Origin: Nocardioidaceae bacterium
Lineage (GTDB): Bacteria > Actinomycetota > Actinomycetes > Propionibacteriales > Nocardioidaceae
Length of the DNA stretch: 64,000 nucleotides
Reading direction: 5' to 3'
Assembly (NCBI GenBank): GCA_017744365.1
Contig: JAGIBL010000006.1
Span: 186,001-250,000, forward strand
A program made the translations under genes and the position numbers. Under the pieces are notes generated by a model. The model did not search any database and was not told where the DNA came from. It saw only the letters and a program-made list of their open reading frames with translations. Below, piece after piece: positions 44,663-53,239 of the stretch. The stretch's first letter is position 1, and every line of letters begins with the position of its first letter.

Positions 44663-45925
44663 TCAGGAGAGCCGGACCGGGAGCGCCTTGATCCCGTAGA
44701 CCAGGGACTTGGCGTGGTACTCGAGGTCCTCGGGCTCGACCGCGAGCTGGAGGTCCGGGAAGCGCTTGGCCAGGGCCGGGTAGGCGGCGCGGAGCTCCAT
44801 CTTGGCCAGCTCGGCCCCGATGCAGCGGTGCAGGCCGTGGCCGAACGCGACGTGGTTGGCCGACTCCTTCATCGGGCAGAGGCCCTCGCCGGGCGTCGAG
44901 CGCGGGTCACGGCTGGCGGCGGGCAGGTGCACCAGCATGACCGAGCCCTTCTTGATCCGCTTGCCCGCGACGACGGTGTCCTCCTTGACGAACCGCGGGA
45001 AGGCGATCTGCACGACGGCGAGCTGGCGGAGCAGCTCCTCGACGATGTCGTCGACGCTGTCGGGGTCCTCGGCCATCGACTTCCACAGCTCGCGGTTCTG
45101 CAGCAGCACCACGGTGCCGAGCGCGAGCATCGAGGCGCTGGTCTCCAGGCCGCCGGTGAACGCGCCGTCGGCCAGCCCGCCGAGGTCGAAGTCGTTGATC
45201 TCGTCACCGTGCTCGCGGATGATCTGGCCGATCAGACCCGGGCCCGGGTCGTGGCGCTGCCGGGCGGTCTCGGCGAGCAGGAACTCGCGGGAGCCGCCGA
45301 TCGCGCCGATGGAGCCGGCCCCGCCCTCGGTCATGTCGAAGCGCGAGGTGGCCAGCGCGCGGAACGTCTCGCGCTGCTCGGCGGGCAGGCCGAGCAGGTC
45401 GCAGATCACCCGGAACGGCACCGGGAACGCGAACGTCTGGGCCAGGTCGACCACGCCGCCGTTGGCCGCCGCGACCGCCTCGGCCTCGTCGAGCTGGTGG
45501 GCGATGATCTCGTCGATGGCGGGCTTGAGCCGGGCCAGCCGGCGCATCGTGAACTCGCCCTGGAGGAGCTTGCGCTGCCGGGTGTGCTCGGGCGGGTCGG
45601 TGAACCCGAGACCGCCGATGTCGCCTGTCTCGACGTCGCCGCTGGTGCCCATGTAGGGCCGGATGTCGGTGGAGTGCTGGACGTTGCCGAGCACCTCGCG
45701 GGCCTCGTCGTACCCGGTGACCAGCCAGATCTCCAGACCGCCGAACCGGGCCAGCCTGCTCACCGGCTCGGCCTCGCGGAGCCGCTTGAGCCGCGGGGTC
45801 GGGTCGACGCCGTCGCGGTACAGCGGCCACGCCAGCCGGTTCGGGACCCGGTCCAGCTTGGACAGGTCGAGGTCGCCGATGACGCGCTTCATCACGGCTG
45901 ACTTCATGGTGGACATGATGCTCAT
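44663..45925 (-). CDS. Cytochrome P450
   Basis: A 420-residue soluble bacterial P450. The heme ligand is the Cys in VAFGHGLHRCIGAELAKMEL near residue 367. The I-helix reads GAFTGGLETSASMLAL, with Glu-Thr-Ser where many have Asp-Thr-Thr. The K-helix ExxR is ELLRQ. No redox partner gene is adjacent, so ferredoxin and reductase come from elsewhere. It converges on the iron operon, 12 bp apart. Several ATG codons near the start (45925, 45916, 45907) are possible. Substrate unknown. Confidence 0.92.
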   Translation of the reverse strand: MSIMSTMKSAVMKRVIGDLDLSKLDRVPNRLAWPLYRDGVDPTPRLKRLREAEPVSRLARFGGLEIWLVTGYDEAREVLGNVQHSTDIRPYMGTSGDVETGDIGGLGFTDPPEHTRQRKLLQGEFTMRRLARLKPAIDEIIAHQLDEAEAVAAANGGVVDLAQTFAFPVPFRVICDLLGLPAEQRETFRALATSRFDMTEGGAGSIGAIGGSREFLLAETARQRHDPGPGLIGQIIREHGDEINDFDLGGLADGAFTGGLETSASMLALGTVVLLQNRELWKSMAEDPDSVDDIVEELLRQLAVVQIAFPRFVKEDTVVAGKRIKKGSVMLVHLPAASRDPRSTPGEGLCPMKESANHVAFGHGLHRCIGAELAKMELRAAYPALAKRFPDLQLAVEPEDLEYHAKSLVYGIKALPVRLS

Positions 45926-45991
45926 GGGGTGCGCAGGAGTCCTTCGACGAGGAGGTAAGGCGAGCCGATCCTACCGAGACCGCGTGTCCGG

Positions 45992-46008
45992 CACCTGTCC
46001 AGCAGGTG
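45992..46008 (-). terminator. Small hairpin after the lipoprotein gene
   Basis: CACCTG-TCCAG-CAGGTG, a 6-bp stem with a 5-base loop, lies five bases after the stop of the binding-protein gene (minus strand). A modest terminator candidate separating it from the P450 gene. Confidence 0.4.
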
Positions 46009-46012
46009 TGAG

Positions 46013-47494
46013 TCAGCCGATCTTCGTGGAACCGCGGCACAGATAGGACATCCCGCCCGCCGGCACCCAGTGGCCATCGCGCAGCCGCAGGAACCGCCAG
46101 CAGCTCGAGTTGACCTTGCCGCCGACGTCCTGCGGGGCGTGCAGGCCGTTGCCGGTCCAGGCGTGCACCCGGCGCAGGCCGGCCACCAGCCGTGCCCGGC
46201 TCAGGTCCCCGCCGAGCTCGGCGGCCTGCTCGACGAACAGGCGCGCGGCCGACCAGGCGAACAGCCCGAAGTACGACGGCGCAGCGCTCGGCGCGACCTG
46301 GTGCAGCCACTGCAGGTACAGCCGCAGCTCGCTGCTGCGCGCGGCTTCCTCGAACGGGGTGAAGTCGACGAAGACGAACGCGCCCTCGACCGCATCCCCG
46401 GCCTGGGTGAACTGCGGGTCGTAGGCGGTCGGGTCGAGCAGGAACACGTCGGGCTCGTACGACGCCTGCTGCATCGCCCGGGCCAGCTTCACCGCCTGGT
46501 CGGCGGAGCCGACGAACTGCACCCAGCGCACGCCGTGCTGCTTGAGCTGCTGCACGTAGGGCCCGTAGTTGAACTCGGCGACGTCGAAGCCCGCCGTGTA
46601 GACGAACTTCATCCCGCGGCGCTCCTCGACCGCCTGCTGGGTCTTGGCGTTGAGCACCGAGGCGGCCGCGTTCACGTAGACCATCGCGGCGTGCTTGCTG
46701 GCCTCGGGGTAGTTCTTCACGAAGAAGTCCGGGATCGCGTTCTGGAACGCGTGCAGGTCGGTGGCCTGCGCGCCGAAGCAGGTCCGGCAGGCGTTGCGCG
46801 GGTCCGAGACGGCCATCGCGCGCAGGTCCGGAAGGCCGCACTCCTGCGCGGTGGCGGCGCCGCCGGAGTCGAAGGCCGACATCGAGCCGACCGCAGCGAA
46901 CGCCTGGTCGCAGGCCTTGAGGTAGCCGCTCTGCTCGGCGACCGCGTCGGTGCGGCTGTCCAGCGGCAGCACCTCCAGCCGGCGTCCGCACAGGTTCGAG
47001 GTGGCGTTGAAGTAGGCCGCGTAGGCCTTCACGGCCTGGTGCGCCGAGGTGAAGATCCCCGGCACCGGGCCGCTGACGTCGGCGATGGTCGCGATGGTGA
47101 CCGCGGAGTCCGAGATGCCGGTGCCGTTGCGGAACCCGTCGCAGTCGCCGCGGTGGCCGCCGCTGGCGCTGGTGTGCCCGCCACCCGCGTTGGCGCCGCC
47201 GTCGGCGTCGGGGGTCGCTCCGATGCCGCTGCCCGAGGGCGTCTCGGTCAGCGTGCCGCCGGCCGTCGCGGGCACCGGAGCCACCGGCTGCCCCGGCGTT
47301 CCCGGGACGGGGTCGCCGGTCGTCGTACGCGTCTGGGTGTGGCGGCCCTCGACCGACGCGTTCGCCGGGACGGCATACCCGGCGTCCAGGCTGGAGCCGC
47401 CGCAGCCGGCCAGCAGGGTGACCAGCACCAGCGCGGTGAACCCGAGCAGGGCATGGCGCAGCGCGGCACGGATCCTGCTGCGTCGTCGCCCCAC
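46013..47494 (-). CDS. Leucine/branched-chain-type ABC substrate-binding lipoprotein
   Basis: A 493-residue exported binding protein. Signal peptide with lipobox LAGC (FTALVLVTLLAGCGGSS), a low-complexity Pro/Gly/Thr linker to about residue 110, then a periplasmic-binding fold like the LivJ/receptor family. Examples are VTIATIADVSGPVPGIFTSA, KAYAAYFNATSNLCGRRLEV and VRWVQFVGSADQAVKLARAM. There are several Cys residues in the domain. No permease or ATPase genes are adjacent, so it is either an orphan binding protein or a sensor. The GTG at 47494 follows AGGAGG by six bases; the frame is open upstream to 47533. Confidence 0.87.
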   Translation of the reverse strand: MGRRRSRIRAALRHALLGFTALVLVTLLAGCGGSSLDAGYAVPANASVEGRHTQTRTTTGDPVPGTPGQPVAPVPATAGGTLTETPSGSGIGATPDADGGANAGGGHTSASGGHRGDCDGFRNGTGISDSAVTIATIADVSGPVPGIFTSAHQAVKAYAAYFNATSNLCGRRLEVLPLDSRTDAVAEQSGYLKACDQAFAAVGSMSAFDSGGAATAQECGLPDLRAMAVSDPRNACRTCFGAQATDLHAFQNAIPDFFVKNYPEASKHAAMVYVNAAASVLNAKTQQAVEERRGMKFVYTAGFDVAEFNYGPYVQQLKQHGVRWVQFVGSADQAVKLARAMQQASYEPDVFLLDPTAYDPQFTQAGDAVEGAFVFVDFTPFEEAARSSELRLYLQWLHQVAPSAAPSYFGLFAWSAARLFVEQAAELGGDLSRARLVAGLRRVHAWTGNGLHAPQDVGGKVNSSCWRFLRLRDGHWVPAGGMSYLCRGSTKIG

Positions 47495-47589
47495 GTCGAC
47501 CTCCTGCGGCACCGTCCCCCCAGGGCCGGGCACCGCGTCCTCACCGTTCTACACCCGGACCCCCGCCGGAATCCGCAGGTTTTCGGAGG

Positions 47590-48051
47590 TCAGGCCTGCG
47601 CGTCGTGCGGCAGCCGGCGCGGGCCGGGGCCGTCCTCGCCGAGCGCGTCCTGCGGGTTGAGCACCCGGCAGGTGCGCAGCGAGAGGCACCCGCAGCCGAT
47701 GCAGCCGGTGAGCTCGTCCTGCAGCTGCTCGAGCTCGCGTCGGCGGGCCTCGAGCTGGTCCATCCAGCGCCGCGAGATCCGATTCCAGTCCTGCTTGGTC
47801 GGCATCCGGTCGTCCGGGAGCGAGGCGAACACGGCCGCCACCTCGGCCAGCGGCACCCCGAGCCGCTTGGCCACCAGGATCAGCGAGACCCGGCGCAGCA
47901 CGTGCCGGGGATAGCGACGCTGGTTGCCGTAGGTGCGCTCCGGGCGGATCAGGCCCTGGCGCTCGTAGAAGTGCAGGGCGGAGACGGAGACGCCGCTGCG
48001 CTCGGCGACCTCGCCGACGGTGAGCAGCTCCGCGGGTGACCTGTGTCCCAT
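47590..48051 (-). CDS. soxR: Redox-sensing MerR regulator SoxR
   Basis: A 153-residue MerR-family activator. N-terminal helix-turn-helix (LTVGEVAERSGVSVSALHFY), then a dimerisation helix and the [2Fe-2S] cluster motif CIGCGCLSLRTC (CX2CXCX5C), which distinguishes SoxR from other MerR proteins. In actinobacteria SoxR answers redox-active compounds and usually controls exporters and oxidoreductases. The divergent gene is an MFS exporter and the SoxR box lies between them, so that is the probable target. Confidence 0.95.
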   Translation of the reverse strand: MGHRSPAELLTVGEVAERSGVSVSALHFYERQGLIRPERTYGNQRRYPRHVLRRVSLILVAKRLGVPLAEVAAVFASLPDDRMPTKQDWNRISRRWMDQLEARRRELEQLQDELTGCIGCGCLSLRTCRVLNPQDALGEDGPGPRRLPHDAQA

Positions 48052-48059
48052 GGATTTGA

Positions 48060-48077
48060 CCTTAACCATGGTTGAGG
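48060..48077. promoter_or_regulatory. SoxR box
   Basis: CCTTAACCATGGTTGAGG is an 18-bp near-perfect palindrome with the same arrangement as the SoxR box CCTCAAGTTAACTTGAGG. It lies in the 42-bp gap between divergent soxR and the MFS gene. Confidence 0.8.
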
Positions 48078-48093
48078 TTGGACGCTTGTCCTC

Positions 48094-49509
48094 GTGAGCA
48101 TCGACGTGACGGAGCAGGTGGCCCCGCCGAGAGCCGGAACGTGGGGGGACCTGCTCTCCCGCGAGCACCTCGGCGCCGCCGCCACCCTGGCCGGCGGCGT
48201 CGTGCTGTACGCCCTCAACGTCTACCTCACCGCAGCGGTGCTGCCCTCGGTCGTCGACGACATCGGCGGGCAGCAGTACTACGCCTGGGTCTCCACCGCG
48301 TTCCTCACCGCCTCGGTGATCGCCTCGATGATGGTCAGCCGGCTGCTCGCCCGGCGCAGCCCGTCGCAGGCCTACCTGCTGGCGTTCTTCCTCTTCGGCG
48401 CCGGGTCGCTGGTGGCCGCGCTGGCCCCGCAGATGTGGGTGCTGGTCGCCGGCCGGGTCGTGCAGGGCCTCGGCGGCGGCCTGCTCGCCGGGCTCGGCTT
48501 CGCGGTGATCCGGGGCGCGCTCCCGGAGCGGCTCTGGACGCGGGCGACCGGCCTGGTCTCGGCGATGTGGGGCGTCGGCAACCTGATCGGCCCGGCGCTC
48601 GGCGGCACCTTCGCCGGCCTGGGCTGGTGGCGCCAGGTCTTCGGCGTCCTCGCCGCGGTGGCGCTGGTGCTCGGCTTCCTCTCCACCCGCTCGCTGCCGC
48701 ACACCGCGACCGGGGCGGGCGGCGAGGTCGCCAGGCTGCCGGTGCGCTCGCTGGCCCTGGTCAGCCTGGCCGCGACCGTGCTCAGCGTGGCCGCGGCCAC
48801 CGAGCGGCACGGCCTGGCCCTGGTCACCGCGCTCGCCGGCGTGCTGCTCCTCGTCGTCTTCGCGAGCACCGACGGCCGCCGGCCGAGCTCGGTGCTGCCG
48901 CACCCGACCTACCGCCGCGGCAACCCGCTCAAGTGGGTCTACCTGACCATCGGCATGCTCAGCGCCGGGGTGATGGCCGAGGCGTTCATCCCGCTGTTCG
49001 GCCAGGAGCTGGCCGGGCTGACCCCGGTGGCCGCCGGCTTCCTCGGGGCGGCGCCGTCGATCGGCTGGACCGTCGCGCAGGTCTGCTCCGTGGGCCTACG
49101 CACGCCGGCGGCCCGGCGCCGCGCGGTGCTGACCGGACCGGTCCTGCTCGCCGCCGGGCTGGTCGGCTATGGGCTGCTGCAGACCGAGGACGCCTCGCCG
49201 GCCCGGGTGCTCGCCTGGGCCGCCGTCCTCTTCGTCGCCGGAATGGGCGTGGGCAGCGCGTTCCCGCACCTGTCCGTCGCGGCGATGCGCAGCAGCACCG
49301 ATCCCGCCGAGGGCGCCAAGGCGGCCGCCGGGGTGAGCACCACCCAGCTGGTCGCGAACACGCTCGCCGCCGCGGTCGCCGGCATCCTGGTCGCCCTGGG
49401 CGGCGAGGACGTCGTGGCTGCCACGCACTGGATGTCCTTCGGCCTGGCCGCGCTCGCCGCCAGTGCCGCGGTGTGGGCGCGGGTGGCGCTGCGCCGGGTC
49501 GAGCTGTAG
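48094..49509 (+). CDS. MFS exporter, probable SoxR target
   Basis: A 471-residue major-facilitator protein with about 12-14 membrane helices. It starts at a GTG after a hydrophilic N-terminus, and its first helices read GGVVLYALNVYLTAAVLPSV and YYAWVSTAFLTASVIASMMV. The loop after helix 2 (SRLLARRSPSQAYLL) and VVQGLGGGLLAGLGFAVIRG resemble the DHA2 drug-efflux group. It shares a 42-bp gap containing a SoxR box with soxR, so it likely exports redox-cycling toxic compounds. Confidence 0.9.
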   Translation: MSIDVTEQVAPPRAGTWGDLLSREHLGAAATLAGGVVLYALNVYLTAAVLPSVVDDIGGQQYYAWVSTAFLTASVIASMMVSRLLARRSPSQAYLLAFFLFGAGSLVAALAPQMWVLVAGRVVQGLGGGLLAGLGFAVIRGALPERLWTRATGLVSAMWGVGNLIGPALGGTFAGLGWWRQVFGVLAAVALVLGFLSTRSLPHTATGAGGEVARLPVRSLALVSLAATVLSVAAATERHGLALVTALAGVLLLVVFASTDGRRPSSVLPHPTYRRGNPLKWVYLTIGMLSAGVMAEAFIPLFGQELAGLTPVAAGFLGAAPSIGWTVAQVCSVGLRTPAARRRAVLTGPVLLAAGLVGYGLLQTEDASPARVLAWAAVLFVAGMGVGSAFPHLSVAAMRSSTDPAEGAKAAAGVSTTQLVANTLAAAVAGILVALGGEDVVAATHWMSFGLAALAASAAVWARVALRRVEL

Positions 49510-49552
49510 TCGGGCGGGACTGAGCGACCCACCCGCGGGGTACTGAGCGCCC

Positions 49553-50680
49553 ATGACGCTGGTCACCAGCCGCCCCGCCCCGTCACGGGCGGCCAGCGGC
49601 AACGGGTTCGCGCCCGGCGGTGAGTTCTCGGTGGGTGCCGAGGAGGAGCTGCTGCTCGTCGGCGCGGACAACCTGCTGGCGGCCGGCGGGACCGCCGACC
49701 TGCTCGCGACGCTGGGCCCGCGGGCCACCGGCCTGGGCACGGTGATGCCGGAGGTCTTCGGAGCCGAGATCGAGTTCGCCTCCGTCGTCTGCCGCGACGC
49801 CGACCAGGTGTGGACGCGGCTGCACCGGCTGCGCGCCGCGCTGGCCTCGGCGGGCGGCCGGGCGATGGCCGTCGGCGTGCACCCGGCCGGCGCCTTCGGG
49901 GACGCGACCCTGACCGACGCGCCGCGGTACCGCGCGATCGGCGCCAGCCTCGGTGGGCTGCTGCGCACGCCGACCGCGGCCCTGCAGGTGCACGTCGGGA
50001 TGCCGGACGCGGCCACCGCGGTCACGGCGTACCGGGGTCTGCGCCACCACCTCCCGGTGCTGCGCGCGCTCACCGCGGCGTCGCCGTACTGGCACGGACA
50101 GGACTCCGGGCTGGCCAGCGCGCGCTGGGCCGTGGTCGGGTCCTACCCGCGTAGCGGCGTGCCCCCGGCGGTCTCGTCCTGGGACGAGTACGCCGCCCTG
50201 ACCGCGTCCGTGCTGGCCGCTGCCGAGGCACCCGACCACACCTACCTGTGGTGGGACCTGCGGCTGCAGCCGCGGCTGGGCACCATCGAGGTCCGGGTGA
50301 TGGACGCCCAGCCCTCGCTCGCCGTCGCCGCCGGCCTGGTCGCCCTGGTCCAGGGCCTGGCCCGGGCCGCGGTGGAACGGCCGGTGCTGGTCGAGATGCC
50401 GGCGCCGGTGCTCGCCGAGAACGACTTCCGCGCCGCCCGCTACGGTCTCAACGCCCGGCTGGCCGACTCGGACGGGATGCTGCGCCCGGCCCGCAAGCTC
50501 GCCGCGGGGCTGGTGGCGCAAGCACGCGCGGCCCTGGGCACCGACGGGCTCGACGGCCCGCTGGACGCCATCATCCGGCTCCTGGTCGCGGAGACCGAGC
50601 CCGAGCGGCAGCGGCGGCTGCACCAGCAGCACGGGATGCCCGCCCTGCTCGACGACCTGGTCCTGCGCACGCTCACCTGA
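49553..50680 (+). CDS. GCS2-type carboxylate-amine ligase
   Basis: A 375-residue YbdK/EgtA-like ligase related to glutamate--cysteine ligase type 2. Key runs: FSVGAEEELLLVGADN (ATP/metal Glu residues) near residue 27, GVHPAGAFGDATLTDAPRY, LQVHVGMPDAATAV, and WWDLRLQPRLGTIEVRVMDA near residue 235. Members form gamma-glutamyl or related amide bonds. The substrate here cannot be read from sequence. It ends four bases from the convergent GntR gene. Confidence 0.85.
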   Translation: MTLVTSRPAPSRAASGNGFAPGGEFSVGAEEELLLVGADNLLAAGGTADLLATLGPRATGLGTVMPEVFGAEIEFASVVCRDADQVWTRLHRLRAALASAGGRAMAVGVHPAGAFGDATLTDAPRYRAIGASLGGLLRTPTAALQVHVGMPDAATAVTAYRGLRHHLPVLRALTAASPYWHGQDSGLASARWAVVGSYPRSGVPPAVSSWDEYAALTASVLAAAEAPDHTYLWWDLRLQPRLGTIEVRVMDAQPSLAVAAGLVALVQGLARAAVERPVLVEMPAPVLAENDFRAARYGLNARLADSDGMLRPARKLAAGLVAQARAALGTDGLDGPLDAIIRLLVAETEPERQRRLHQQHGMPALLDDLVLRTLT

Positions 50681-50684
50681 CCGG

Positions 50685-51395
50685 TCACCACTCCGCGCGG
50701 CGCACCATCGCGTAGCGGAACGCCCCGCGCAGGTGGACCTCGGAGGTCCAGTAGCAGACCCGGCCGCCGCGGCTGACCCCGGTGACGTCGAGGGCGAGCA
50801 CCGACTCCCCCGGCTCGCGGCCGACCAGCGCCGCGTCCTGCACGCTCAGGTCGCCGGGTCCCGGCCAGACGATCTCCCACTCGACCCGCTCGCCGGACAG
50901 CGCCACCGCGATCTCGACCATCGGCCGCTCCGGGTCGGCCTCGACGTCGCCGTACCCGGGCCCGTACGGGATGGTGTCGCGGGCCAGCATCACCGGGTGC
51001 CCGTCGGCCGACCAGCGCTTGTGCACCCGCAGCACCGCCGTCCCGGGAGCGAGCTCGTACTGCTGCGCCTCGTCCAGGGTCAGGGTCGTGCGCTCGACGC
51101 CGAGCACGTCCAGGCGCGGGGTCCGGCCCATCGCGGCGATCAGCGCGGACTTGTCGATCTGCCGGTCGAACCGCGCCGCGATGCCGAGCAGCGAGGCGTT
51201 CACCACCGTGCCCGCGCCCTTGCGGCGGTGGATGTAGCCGCGCTCCTCGAGCCGCACCAGCGCCTCCCGGACCGCCGGCCGGCTGCTGGACAGCGACGCG
51301 GCCAGGGCGGGCTCGCTCGGCATCGTGGCCCCGCGCCGGGCGGCGTCGAGCCAGACCTCGTGCAGCCGCTCGTCCAGCGACGGCTCGTGGCTCAT
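50685..51395 (-). CDS. GntR-family transcriptional regulator (HutC/UTRA type)
   Basis: A 236-residue protein with an N-terminal winged helix (MPSEPALAASLSSSRPAVRE, ALVRLEERGYIHRRKGAGTV) and a C-terminal UTRA-like ligand domain (VLRVHKRWSADGHPVMLARD, VLALDVTGVSRGGRVCYWTS). Last gene of the OsmC/amidohydrolase/GntR operon, overlapping the amidohydrolase by four bases, so it probably autoregulates the operon through the dyad upstream of osmC. Confidence 0.9.
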   Translation of the reverse strand: MSHEPSLDERLHEVWLDAARRGATMPSEPALAASLSSSRPAVREALVRLEERGYIHRRKGAGTVVNASLLGIAARFDRQIDKSALIAAMGRTPRLDVLGVERTTLTLDEAQQYELAPGTAVLRVHKRWSADGHPVMLARDTIPYGPGYGDVEADPERPMVEIAVALSGERVEWEIVWPGPGDLSVQDAALVGREPGESVLALDVTGVSRGGRVCYWTSEVHLRGAFRYAMVRRAEW

Positions 51396-52642
51396 GCCGC
51401 CCCGGACCGCACGATCCGGGTGGTCACCTCGGACTCGGCCACGACCACGCCCTCGCGGACCACCCAGCGCGGCCGCGCGTGCTCGCGCAGCACGTCGACC
51501 AGCCGGTCGTCGTGGTGTACGCACAGGTTGGCCGGGTTGCCCTCGGCGATCGCGTGCCCGTTCAGGCCGAGCACCCGCCCGGCGCGGACGGTGATCATGT
51601 CCAGCAGCCGGGCCTGGTCGGCGTCGTTGCGGAAGTCGAGCAGGTGCGCGGCCAGGAAGGCGACCTCCAGCATGTTGTGCCGGCCGAACGGGTAGTACGC
51701 GTCCTCGATGTCGTCCTGGCCGAGCCCGACGGGGAGGTCGTCGTCGAGGAACTGGCGCACCGGCAGGTGCAGCGGGCCGGTGTGCGGGTCGGAGACGAAG
51801 CCGAGCCCGGCCTTGCGGGCCAGGTCGACCAGCCGGAGCACCGTGGGCAGCGGGTACTGCCCGATCGCGCGGCCGTGACAGGCGACGCCGCGCCCGGCCA
51901 GGCCGTGGTCGAGCATCGCCTCGGCGAGCATCGCGGTGGTGCGCAGCGACGGGTCGCCGGCGTCGTCGACGAGCATGGCCACCCGCTTGCCGGCCCGGGC
52001 CGCCAGCGCGCAGGCCCACTCCACGTGCGCGGCCGCGTCCCGGTCGGTGGCCTCGATCCAGGGGATGCCGCCGACCACGTCCGCGCCCAGCCGCAGCGCC
52101 TCCTCGCACAGGTCCGCCGCGCCCTCGTCGCGCAGCAGCCCGTCCTGCGGGAACGCGACCACCTGCAGGTCGACCAGGCCGCGGTACTCCTCGCGGGCGG
52201 CCAGCACCGCGGCCATCCCCTCCAGGCCGGCGGTGGTGTCCACGTCGACGAACGCCTGCACGTGCAGCACGCCGTTGAGCACCGCCTGGTCCAGGGCGCG
52301 GCGCACGTTGGGCACGATCCAGGCCCGGTCGTAGTGCTTCTTGACCGCCGAGGCGTCCTCGGTGATCGACCGCTGCGCCGCCCCCATCGCGTCCCCGGTG
52401 TACGCCGCGAGCGCACCGTCCCCGGCCAGCGGGAGCGTGAACACCTTGTCCAGGTGCATGTGCCCGTTGACGAAGGTCTCGGTGACCAGCCGGCCGCCGG
52501 CGTCGATCCGGGCGGCGGCCTCGACCGGGCCCAGGTCGCCGATCGCGGCGTAGCGGCCGTCGCGGATGCCGAGTGAGACCACCCGCCCGTCGGCCAGGCG
52601 GGCGTCGTCGACGACCAGGTCCATCGCGTCCGCCCCGCTCAT
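51392..52642 (-). CDS. Amidohydrolase, cytosine deaminase-like, with altered metal site
   Basis: A 416-residue amidohydrolase-superfamily protein. It has the first metal motif (VTETFVNGHMHLDKVFTLPL, HxH) near residue 60 and the late Asp (GLGQDDIEDAYYPFGRHNML). Where CodA-type enzymes have a His-containing strand (H-x-D-E), this protein reads VAMLVDDAGDPSLRT with Leu in place of His. The next His region reads VACHGRAIGQYP. The metal site is therefore partly changed, and the true substrate may not be a pyrimidine. It sits between osmC and gntR in a coupled operon. Confidence 0.82.
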   Translation of the reverse strand: MSGADAMDLVVDDARLADGRVVSLGIRDGRYAAIGDLGPVEAAARIDAGGRLVTETFVNGHMHLDKVFTLPLAGDGALAAYTGDAMGAAQRSITEDASAVKKHYDRAWIVPNVRRALDQAVLNGVLHVQAFVDVDTTAGLEGMAAVLAAREEYRGLVDLQVVAFPQDGLLRDEGAADLCEEALRLGADVVGGIPWIEATDRDAAAHVEWACALAARAGKRVAMLVDDAGDPSLRTTAMLAEAMLDHGLAGRGVACHGRAIGQYPLPTVLRLVDLARKAGLGFVSDPHTGPLHLPVRQFLDDDLPVGLGQDDIEDAYYPFGRHNMLEVAFLAAHLLDFRNDADQARLLDMITVRAGRVLGLNGHAIAEGNPANLCVHHDDRLVDVLREHARPRWVVREGVVVAESEVTTRIVRSGAA

Positions 52643-53100
52643 GCCGCGAACTCCACGGTCTCGACGAGGTTGAGCCCGCGGCGCAGGGTGTTCCCGACCG
52701 GGCAGGTCTCCACCCCGTGGGTGAGCAGCGCCTGCTGCTCCGGGGTGAGGTCGCCGTGCACGGTGACCTGGGCGATGATCCGCGAGATCCGCAGCTCGCG
52801 CTCCCCGGGGTCGAGCGGCCCGGAGGTGGGCCGGTTGATCCGCAGCGAGAGCCGGATCGAGGCCCGGTCGTAGTCGAAGTCGTGCTGCCGGGCGACCCCG
52901 CGCAGGGTGCCGGCGATGCAGCCGCCGAGCGCGGAGAGGACCAGGCCGAACGGGTTCGGGGCGATCCCGTCGCCGTGGAACTCGCGCGGCTCGTCGACCA
53001 CCACGGTGTGCTCGCCGCCGATCACGGCCACCGAGGCGAAGTTGGTCAGGCTCTCCACGACCACGTCGCGGTTCGCCGAGGTGATGCTCTGCTCGGTCAC
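52639..53100 (-). CDS. OsmC-family peroxiredoxin-like protein
   Basis: A 153-residue OsmC/Ohr-fold protein with the two expected redox Cys residues: the first in LSALGGCIAGTLRGVA near residue 65 and the second in VETCPVGNTLRRGLN near residue 130. Members reduce organic hydroperoxides. The GTG at 53100 follows GAGGAG by eight bases and is chosen over a GTG at 53106, which is too close to that site, and over an ATG at 53136 that lies in the upstream dyad. First gene of the operon. Confidence 0.9.
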   Translation of the reverse strand: MTEQSITSANRDVVVESLTNFASVAVIGGEHTVVVDEPREFHGDGIAPNPFGLVLSALGGCIAGTLRGVARQHDFDYDRASIRLSLRINRPTSGPLDPGERELRISRIIAQVTVHGDLTPEQQALLTHGVETCPVGNTLRRGLNLVETVEFAA

Positions 53101-53122
53101 GGTCACTCTCCTCGCTCGGGAC

Positions 53123-53162
53123 AACCTGTCAGACACGTTCTATCCCACGTGTCAGACAGGTT
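53123..53162. promoter_or_regulatory. Long operator dyad before the OsmC operon
   Basis: AACCTGTCAGACACGT and ACGTGTCAGACAGGTT are 16-bp arms complementary at 15 of 16 bases, separated by 8 bp. Each arm contains TGTCAGACA. It lies 23 bp before the osmC start, a likely site for the operon's own GntR regulator. Confidence 0.6.
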
Positions 53163-53239
53163 GCACGAGCGAGGGTTCACAGCCGACGGGGTCGCCGGTT
53201 GGCAACCCTTGGCCTTCGGCCCGGCCGGCTCAGCGGCGG

